18,771 bases of DNA from Bacteroidota bacterium. GTDB lineage: Bacteria; Bacteroidota; Bacteroidia; Cytophagales; Cyclobacteriaceae. Below the pieces are notes generated by a model, which worked only from the letters and a program-made list of their open reading frames with translations, searched no databases and was not told the origin of the DNA. The stretch lies in NCBI GenBank assembly GCA_003242315.1, contig QGUY01000047.1, forward strand, positions 1-18,771, given 5' to 3'. The number at the start of each line of letters is the position of its first letter. The stretch's first letter is position 1. This document shows, one piece after another, positions 13,615 through 18,771 of this stretch. Made by a program: the position numbers and the translations under genes.

Positions 13615-14655
13615 ATGCAACTAAAAAGCTTTCTCATAGGATGTCTTAGCCTCGCGGTGGCCACAGGTGCTTCTGCCCAGGTTGAGTACGACGATATGTA
13701 CTTCAATTCAGCGGATCGCCGCGAACTGAATGCCCTCAAGGGAAGTCAGACTTTTGCCCTGAACAGCAAAAAGAAGAAAGCCTCGAAGGAAGAAGAGTTC
13801 AGCAATCCGACCGACAGCTATTCTGCACGAAATATCAATCCCGAGCATATCTCGCGGTCAAACGCTGATGAAGCGCGCGCCGACGAGCAGGATTACTTTA
13901 TCACGAACTACAATCAGAAAACAGCAGCCGGGTACTCAGCATGGCATAATCAGTTCAATAACTGGTATAACAGTCCCTGGTACTCGATGGGCTGGTACAG
14001 TGCGCGGTACAACCCGTACATGTATTCTCCGTACTGGAGTTCGTCCTTTTATGATCCATTTTACTACGATCCGTTCTATTCAAGCTGGTATGATCCGTTC
14101 TATTCAAGCTGGGGTCCCTCATGGAGCTTTGGCTGGGGATTTTCCTACGGATCGCTGTATAGCCCATGGCGCTGGGGCCTGAGCCTTGGCTACGGCTGGT
14201 ACAGTCCCTGGTATCCGAGGACGATCATCATCGTCGATAATGACGGTAATTCAAGGGTACGGTACGGCAAACGTGCGACTCGCGGTGTTGCGTCATACAA
14301 CAACAGCGCAATCACCAACAGCCGGTCGAGAACTAGCGTAGCAACACCTCAGAGCTATACCCGGCCGAATACGGGCGGTCGTACTTCAGGTGCCATATCC
14401 ACGTCGAACTCGTCGCAGCAATCATCTTACTACAATAAGAACTGGAGGAGCGCGGCGCAGTCTACCCCTGCACGCAGCGGTAGCAGCTGGTCTTCCGGCT
14501 CGAACACCCGGTCTACGTACGACGGTGGAAGCTACGATCGCGGTTCGCGCTCGCCGAGTTACTCTCCTGCCCCTCAGCGCAGCTATGGCGGCAGCAGCGG
14601 TGGAAGCAGCGGCAGCAGCTCAGGAGGCAGCAACGGCAGAACACGCGGCCGATAA
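13615..14655 (+). CDS. Secreted Tyr/Trp/Ser-rich low-complexity protein
   Basis: A 346-residue exported protein of no recognised family. Residues 1-22 form a signal peptide (ending ASAQ). A mixed polar segment with a lysine run (52-55) follows. Residues 110-200 are extremely aromatic, with 13 Trp and 18 Tyr, built from short WYS, SPWY and YDPFYSSW units. A short ordinary strand TIIIVDNDG lies at 203-211. The remainder is Ser/Gly/Arg/Asn-rich and probably disordered, ending in GGSSGGSSGSSSGGS-type repeats. Two 24-bp DNA units (14068-14115) encode tandem DPFYSSW repeats. It is 22 nt upstream of the FadL-like porin gene and very likely co-transcribed, which suggests an envelope or surface location. 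It might be a structural or adhesive surface protein; this is inference. Confidence 0.8.
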   Translation: MQLKSFLIGCLSLAVATGASAQVEYDDMYFNSADRRELNALKGSQTFALNSKKKKASKEEEFSNPTDSYSARNINPEHISRSNADEARADEQDYFITNYNQKTAAGYSAWHNQFNNWYNSPWYSMGWYSARYNPYMYSPYWSSSFYDPFYYDPFYSSWYDPFYSSWGPSWSFGWGFSYGSLYSPWRWGLSLGYGWYSPWYPRTIIIVDNDGNSRVRYGKRATRGVASYNNSAITNSRSRTSVATPQSYTRPNTGGRTSGAISTSNSSQQSSYYNKNWRSAAQSTPARSGSSWSSGSNTRSTYDGGSYDRGSRSPSYSPAPQRSYGGSSGGSSGSSSGGSNGRTRGR

Positions 14656-14677
14656 TCAGCCACAAAACAGTTGAGTC

Positions 14678-16195
14678 ATGAGCAAAAAATTGTCAGGATT
14701 CGTCCTGAGTGCTATCCTATTGCACTTTGGATTTGGGGCACTCGCCCAGGGCTATGTTGAAACTGCCCACCTGTTCAGCCGGACGAAGCCTGGTGGAAGC
14801 GCCCGTATACAGGGTGCCGGCGGCGCGCAGATTGCCCTCGGCGGTGACTACAGTTCGGCACTGTCCAACCCGGCGGGGATTGGAATGTACAACAGGTCGG
14901 AACTCTCCATCACACCGGCATACTCCAGTTACAATGCAAGCTCACTGTATCTGGGGTCAGGAAATGATGTTGACAAGACGAAGCTCAACATACCGGGGCT
15001 CTCGTTCGTGTATCACATGCCTAACCAGAAAGGATCGTTCCTCGGTGGATCGCTGGCTGTGACCTTCTCACGGATTAACGACTTCAACGGGGAGATTCTT
15101 TACAACGGCGTTAACCAGAACACCTCCATCATCGATTACTTTATCGACGACGCAGCGTTCGGAACAGTGGCGCAGTTCAACGAAGGTGGTCGACACTACA
15201 ACACGCCCACGGGCCTCTCCTATCACAATTATCTGATCGGACCTCAAACCATGCTCGACCCGCCCGGCCCTGCCGATGAGTACTTCAGTGACGTACGGTC
15301 GATACCATTCCAGCAGGAAGAAATTGTCACGAAGGGAGCCTCCAATCAATGGAGCATATCGTACGGCGGGAACTACAACGACATGATCTTTTTCGGCGGC
15401 GGTATCGGGATTACCACAATTCGCTACAAGTCAGAAAAGTTCTTTACGGAAAGCTTCGACGACGATCCCTTCCTGGATAACCTGGCGCTCCAGGAATTTC
15501 TCGACATCCGGGGAACGGGCATCAACGCAACCCTGGGTGTAATTGTACGACCCGTCAACTTTTTGCAGGTTGGCGCGTCCATCACGACCCCGACCTACTA
15601 CCAGATGTCTGAAACCTATAACGCTGAGTTGAGTACGCTGTGGAAAAACTTCGATTACTTCGGCGACGGCAGTGTCATTCTCAACGATGTAGGTGCGGGA
15701 ACAGATATCCTGACATCAGACTATACCCTTACAACGCCGCTTAAGTTCAGCACCGGCGTAGCCTTCATTACGAAGCGTGGCTACATCGCCGGCGACGTGG
15801 AGTTTGTCAATCCGGCCAAGACGAAATACGGCTCGGAAACCTCCGGCATCTCATATGCTCCGGAAAACGAAGCGATTCGCGCGACCTACAAAGCTGTAAC
15901 CAACGTGCGACTTGGTGGCGAATTCAGACACAAGATCTTCCGTGTGCGTGCGGGATACGCCATCCAGGGAAATACGTTCAGTAACGATATCGACCTCGAC
16001 AACCAGATCAATACAATCAGTGCCGGCGTTGGCATCCGCACGAGCAAATACTTCGTCGACCTCGCGTGGATACAAAGTTCGTCGGACGCGATCTATAATC
16101 CCTATTCGTTCGTGGTCTACGACTTGCCCACTCCGGAAGTTGATCTCGAACACAAGGTTACCAACGTGATGTTAACCCTGGGGATGACTTTCTAA
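14678..16195 (+). CDS. Outer-membrane transport protein, OmpP1/FadL/TodX family
   Basis: A 505-residue outer-membrane barrel protein. Residues 1-23 form a signal peptide (ending ALAQ). The mature N-terminus contains the FadL-family signature region GGSARIQGAGGAQIALGGDYSSALSNPAGIGMYNRSELSITP (about residues 38-79), with the Asn-Pro-Ala-Gly motif. Alternating beta strands follow and the chain ends in LTLGMTF, a barrel-assembly signal with terminal Phe. FadL-type channels pass hydrophobic compounds such as long-chain fatty acids or aromatics; Bacteroidota members are often mislabelled hemin receptors. It is the second gene after the Tyr/Trp-rich protein (22-nt gap). Its 3' end overlaps the convergent aroK by 24 nt. 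The substrate is unknown. Confidence 0.9.
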   Translation: MSKKLSGFVLSAILLHFGFGALAQGYVETAHLFSRTKPGGSARIQGAGGAQIALGGDYSSALSNPAGIGMYNRSELSITPAYSSYNASSLYLGSGNDVDKTKLNIPGLSFVYHMPNQKGSFLGGSLAVTFSRINDFNGEILYNGVNQNTSIIDYFIDDAAFGTVAQFNEGGRHYNTPTGLSYHNYLIGPQTMLDPPGPADEYFSDVRSIPFQQEEIVTKGASNQWSISYGGNYNDMIFFGGGIGITTIRYKSEKFFTESFDDDPFLDNLALQEFLDIRGTGINATLGVIVRPVNFLQVGASITTPTYYQMSETYNAELSTLWKNFDYFGDGSVILNDVGAGTDILTSDYTLTTPLKFSTGVAFITKRGYIAGDVEFVNPAKTKYGSETSGISYAPENEAIRATYKAVTNVRLGGEFRHKIFRVRAGYAIQGNTFSNDIDLDNQINTISAGVGIRTSKYFVDLAWIQSSSDAIYNPYSFVVYDLPTPEVDLEHKVTNVMLTLGMTF

Positions 16196-16687
16196 CCATT
16201 TGAGGATACGCTCAGCGATGTCATCCGGTGTTCCGGAGGCTACGACGGTATGCTGCGCTTTCTCATAGATGGGTCGTCGCTGTTGCAGGAGCGCATTTAA
16301 TTTCTCCTCCCTATCACCACCCTGAATCAACGGCCGATGCTCCTCCTCTGCGATGCGGGCAACCAGTGCCGAGATGGGAACGTCAAGAAAAATGCTCGCA
16401 CCACTTCTGTTGATGATGTCTATGCCATCGTGAAAACAAGGCGCTCCTCCTCCTGTCGCCATTACGAATGCATAGGGTCGTTCTGCCCAGGAGCGCAGCA
16501 GACGAGATTCCAGCTCCCGGAAGTATGCTTCACCTTTCTCAGCAAACACCTGGGTCACCGTCATGCCGGCCTCACGTTCGATCTCTTCGTCGAGATCGAC
16601 AAAGGGTAGTCTCAACAGCACGGCTAACCGCGCACCCACAACGCTTTTCCCGGATCCGGGCATACCGATGAGGTAGACGCGCTTCAT
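16172..16687 (-). CDS. aroK: Shikimate kinase
   Basis: Shikimate kinase phosphorylates shikimate to shikimate 3-phosphate with ATP, on the path to chorismate and aromatic amino acids. The 171 residues match the family. The P-loop is GMPGSGKS (8-15) and the shikimate/Mg residues are in FVDLDEEIE (29-37). AYFRELE carries the substrate Arg, and ATGGGAPC is the GGG loop. The lid has HRPLIQG, and RRPIYEKA follows. The ATG at 16687 is 10 nt after the BT_3928-type gene, so it is the last gene of a three-gene operon. The final eight codons lie opposite the end of the FadL-like gene. Confidence 0.96.
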   Translation of the reverse strand: MKRVYLIGMPGSGKSVVGARLAVLLRLPFVDLDEEIEREAGMTVTQVFAEKGEAYFRELESRLLRSWAERPYAFVMATGGGAPCFHDGIDIINRSGASIFLDVPISALVARIAEEEHRPLIQGGDREEKLNALLQQRRPIYEKAQHTVVASGTPDDIAERILKWLESHPQG

Positions 16688-16697
16688 TTTCGGAAGA

Positions 16698-17807
16698 TCA
16701 TCGATTAATTAGCTCAAGAATGTCTTGAGGTTCAGGCGTGTCGTTGTGATGCCATTTGCCCCGAACCGTACCATCCACCCAAAGTGTTATGCCGGGGTTC
16801 GACCTGATGATGGTCTTGAGCACGGTGGCATCGGCAAAATAGTACGGTACACCAAGCTGATGCTCATGACGGAATGCATCAATATCTTGTGGAGGCGACG
16901 ACGTAAGGATCAGCATGTCGATGCGGCCTTCCAGTCCCGTCATCAGCGCACGTATGTCCTGAATGTTTTTGGTCGATGCCTTGGTAACATCCTGAACGAT
17001 GAAGAACAGCCTGGCGCCTTCAAACGTGTAGGCGGTGACATCGTCACCGTTTTCATCCATCACGGCGTAGTCGGTGATTTTCGGAATTGTCTTATCCTCA
17101 TTGAGGACGTGAGCGCTTTTATACTTGTACCCGTCCGCCTCAGTAAGAAAAGTTTCCGACCGAACCTCTTTGCCGTCTTTCTCGAATACATACTCGATGC
17201 GTGGCTGTTCAGGGGGCTGCATTTGTTCCGGTATGTTGTTGCCGATGCGGTAGGCCCTGAAGTCGATAAAAGGAAGATGGCGCAAAGCGTAAATCCCCGT
17301 AGCCAGGCATATCACTGAAACCGCTGCCACGGCGATCGATCCTATCTTGTCCGGAACTGCTGGCATGAGTCTGCGACGATGCCAGAACAGGTGCAACACA
17401 AAAACCATCAGGATAACGTCTTTTATAAACGACTGCCAGGGCGTAAGCTTGATGGCATCGCCAAAGCAACCGCAGTCCGTTACTTTGTTTGTGTATGCCG
17501 AGTAGAACGTAAGGAAGGTAAAGAACACCATGAGGGCAAGGAGCACGGTGGTGGTCAGGGACATTCTGTATCGTAAGAGCACGGCCACACCCAGCGCGAG
17601 TTCCAGAATAATGAGGAACATTCCGATAGCGAGGGCATACGGGATGAAGATGTGGAAGAACGATCCGAAGTCGTTGGCAAAAACTTCGAAATATTCTTCA
17701 AGCTTGATTTGCGTTCCGATCGGATCGTTAAGCTTGATCAGTCCCGAGAAAATGAACAATCCGCCTACGAAGTAAACGGAGAATCCGTCCAGTATTCTGT
17801 TTCTCAT
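16698..17807 (-). CDS. BT_3928-type membrane protein: DoxX/MauE-like domain plus thioredoxin-fold domain
   Basis: A 369-residue inner-membrane protein. The N-terminal half has four DoxX/MauE-like helices (about 10-28, 50-79, 84-104, 126-142) and a fifth near 160-178. The loop before the fourth helix carries TDCGCFGDAIKLTPWQSFIKD (Cys112, Cys114), the redox-like CGCFG motif of MauE-type proteins. The soluble C-terminal part (about 195-369) looks like a thioredoxin-fold domain (ARLFFIVQDV, DMLILTSSP, GITLWVDGTVRGKW) but has no CxxC, so it is unlikely to be an active thioredoxin by itself. Its ATG overlaps the DUF1599 stop codon as ATGA, implying translational coupling. The family occurs widely in Bacteroidota; the biochemical role is not established. 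Confidence 0.88.
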   Translation of the reverse strand: MRNRILDGFSVYFVGGLFIFSGLIKLNDPIGTQIKLEEYFEVFANDFGSFFHIFIPYALAIGMFLIILELALGVAVLLRYRMSLTTTVLLALMVFFTFLTFYSAYTNKVTDCGCFGDAIKLTPWQSFIKDVILMVFVLHLFWHRRRLMPAVPDKIGSIAVAAVSVICLATGIYALRHLPFIDFRAYRIGNNIPEQMQPPEQPRIEYVFEKDGKEVRSETFLTEADGYKYKSAHVLNEDKTIPKITDYAVMDENGDDVTAYTFEGARLFFIVQDVTKASTKNIQDIRALMTGLEGRIDMLILTSSPPQDIDAFRHEHQLGVPYYFADATVLKTIIRSNPGITLWVDGTVRGKWHHNDTPEPQDILELINR

Positions 17808-18349
17808 TGTTCTTCCGACAGTTTAATCAATGCGAACACTGCGTAGTTGATGATGTCCTGATAGTTTGCCCTTACGCCTTCGCTAACGACCGTCTTGCCC
17901 GCGTTATCTTCGATCTGCTTTACGCGAAGTAGCTTCATCAGGATGATGTCGGTAATGGACGAAACGCGCATGTCACGCCAGGCCTCGTCGTAATCGTGGT
18001 TCTTCTGATTAAGCAAGCTGAACGTTTCTTCGATGGCGCGGTCGTACAGCGGCTGAAGTTGCTCGTAGTCCATGTCCAGCGGGTCATCGTCGCTGAGTTG
18101 CATCTGGATGAGCCCGATGGCGCAATAGTTTATGATACCGACAAATTCATCCGCGATGGAATCCCCGACTTTTTGGGTACCTTTCTCCTGGATGCTTCGG
18201 ATGCGCTGCGCCTTGATCATGATCTGGTCGGTGACCGATGGCAGTCTCAGGATACGCCAGGCGGTTCCATAGTCTTTGGTTTTCAGGGCAAACAATTCCC
18301 TGCACCGATCGATTACGTTTTTGTATTGAATGCTGGTTTGTTCGTTCAC
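17804..18349 (-). CDS. DUF1599 protein with internal duplication
   Basis: A 181-residue soluble helical protein of the DUF1599 family (also called nucleotide modification associated domain 1). It consists of two homologous halves, about 9-85 and 102-178, offset by 93 residues. Each has the [KD]-rich motif: KTKDYGTAWR at 23-32 and KNHDYDEAWR at 116-125. Each then has a [S]-[VI]-T-D-x-I hydrophobic helix, a RIRSI/RVKQI segment, a conserved Glu/Asp-rich turn and an INYA helix. The start is GTG at 18349; no in-frame ATG lies upstream before a stop. It is the first gene of the DUF1599-BT_3928-aroK operon (ATGA overlap with the next gene) and is divergent from folP. The repeated D-Y-x-x-A-W motif suggests a nucleotide-related or metal-binding role, but the activity is unknown. 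Confidence 0.88.
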   Translation of the reverse strand: MNEQTSIQYKNVIDRCRELFALKTKDYGTAWRILRLPSVTDQIMIKAQRIRSIQEKGTQKVGDSIADEFVGIINYCAIGLIQMQLSDDDPLDMDYEQLQPLYDRAIEETFSLLNQKNHDYDEAWRDMRVSSITDIILMKLLRVKQIEDNAGKTVVSEGVRANYQDIINYAVFALIKLSEEQ

Positions 18350-18377
18350 GGCGGGCCTAAAAGTAACATAATTTCGG

Positions 18378-18405
18378 AAAACGTTTTAAACGCATAGTGC
18401 TATGC
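18378..18405. promoter_or_regulatory. Two perfect palindromes between DUF1599 and folP
   Basis: AAAACGTTTT (18378-18387) and GCATAG-TG-CTATGC (18392-18405) occupy the 52-nt divergent region. The second overlaps the folP start codon (18402-18404), so it could act as an operator or as a hairpin on the initiation site. A near-match to the -7 element, TAATTTCG (18369-18376, 7 of 8), lies upstream. Confidence 0.35.
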
Positions 18406-18771
18406 AAAATACCGCAATTCCTGTTCCCAGTACATTAAACGTCCGTGGGCGGCTCATCAGTCTTTCGACGCCCAGGGTCATGGGGATATTAAACGTCACG
18501 CCCGATAGCTTTTACGAAGGATCACGTTACGCCACTGAGAAGGACATTGTGCAGCATGCGGAAAAGATGCTGGCCCATGGCGCGACATTTCTCGACATAG
18601 GAGGATATTCCAGCCGACCCGGCGCTGACGACATCAGCGAGGAAGAGGAATTGCGCCGCGTGCTCCCGGCCGTACGAGCTGTGATGAAGGCTTTTCCGGA
18701 TGCGATGGTCGCCATTGATACATTCCGCAGCGGTGTAGCCGCGGCAGCGGTGGATGCCGGTGCCTCTTTGG
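18402..18771 (+). CDS. folP: Dihydropteroate synthase, N-terminal part (cut by window edge)
   Basis: FolP condenses pABA with 7,8-dihydropterin pyrophosphate in folate synthesis and is the sulfonamide target. The reading frame is open from the ATG at 18402 to the window end (123 codons, incomplete). Diagnostic motifs are VMGILNVTPDSFYEGSRY (residues 27-44, pterin-site loop 1), ATFLDIGGYSSRPGAD (about 62-77, loop 2) and VAIDTFRSGVAAAA (about 105-118). The first 25 residues (MQNTAIPVPSTLNVRGRLISL) are the usual lead-in for Bacteroidota DHPS. It is divergent from the DUF1599 operon, and its start codon lies in a perfect palindrome. The C-terminal half is outside the window, so intactness cannot be judged. 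Confidence 0.95.
   Translation, partial: MQNTAIPVPSTLNVRGRLISLSTPRVMGILNVTPDSFYEGSRYATEKDIVQHAEKMLAHGATFLDIGGYSSRPGADDISEEEELRRVLPAVRAVMKAFPDAMVAIDTFRSGVAAAAVDAGASL

Noticed and set aside
16725..17318. Plus-strand open frame of 197 codons opposite the BT_3928-type gene
   Set aside because: Despite its length it mirrors the codons of the thioredoxin-fold domain and has no domain of its own. The minus-strand gene is clearly the real one.
1..18771. Prophage, integrative element, defence island or antibiotic-resistance cassette
   Set aside because: No integrase, transposase, phage structural gene, restriction enzyme or toxin-antitoxin pair was recognised, and the genes are mostly core metabolic or envelope types.

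Overview
The window reads as chromosomal DNA of a Bacteroidota bacterium, most likely from the Cytophagales. Several start regions carry the Bacteroidota-type -7 element TAnnTTTG, one of them with a -33 TTTTG box 19 nt upstream. The genes also point this way: a TonB-dependent receptor, a FadL-like porin, a BT_3928-type DoxX protein, a DUF1599 protein and an archaeal/eukaryotic-style ProRS. Genes are tightly packed and base composition looks uniform. I saw no phage, plasmid, IS, CRISPR, tRNA or rRNA features.

Layout. Positions 1-267 hold a small unknown basic protein (+), which overlaps the end of sucD tail to tail. The minus strand then carries sucD (254-1135) with its own promoter, a secreted FecR-like/TPR protein (1215-2120) and a CHASE2 membrane sensor without an output domain (2225-3529). 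A B12-related block follows: meaB (+, 3596-4588), converging on a BtuB-like TonB receptor (-, 4601-6478). The receptor has a clear cobalamin riboswitch in its leader (6594-6782) and a candidate terminator hairpin as expression platform (6531-6550). Divergent to it is a BtuF-like lipoprotein (+, 6857-7990). The two -7 elements are separated by a segment containing four tandem copies of an 8-bp repeat. A secreted WG-repeat protein (+, 8051-10159) follows, then a palindrome-rich intergenic region, then nfeD-floA (-) and proS (-). Divergent to proS is a two-gene plus-strand unit: a Tyr/Trp-rich secreted protein and a FadL/OmpP1-family porin. This converges, with a 24-nt overlap, on a minus-strand operon DUF1599 - BT_3928/DoxX - aroK. 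The window ends inside folP (+), cut at the right edge.

How the genes fit together. MeaB protects and loads B12-dependent methylmalonyl-CoA mutase, whose product succinyl-CoA is the substrate of SucCD. The receptor and binding lipoprotein would supply the B12. Uptake is thus placed beside use, although the mutase, BtuC/BtuD and sucC are not in the window. NfeD and flotillin FloA are a standard membrane-microdomain pair. Shikimate kinase and dihydropteroate synthase lie at two points of the chorismate-pABA-folate route.

Most genes are ordinary housekeeping genes. No wholly new multi-gene system is evident. The features most worth a second look are the B12 leader and its divergent promoter region, the intergenic palindromes at 10161-10342, the orphan CHASE2/FecR-like pair, and the aromatic low-complexity secreted protein.
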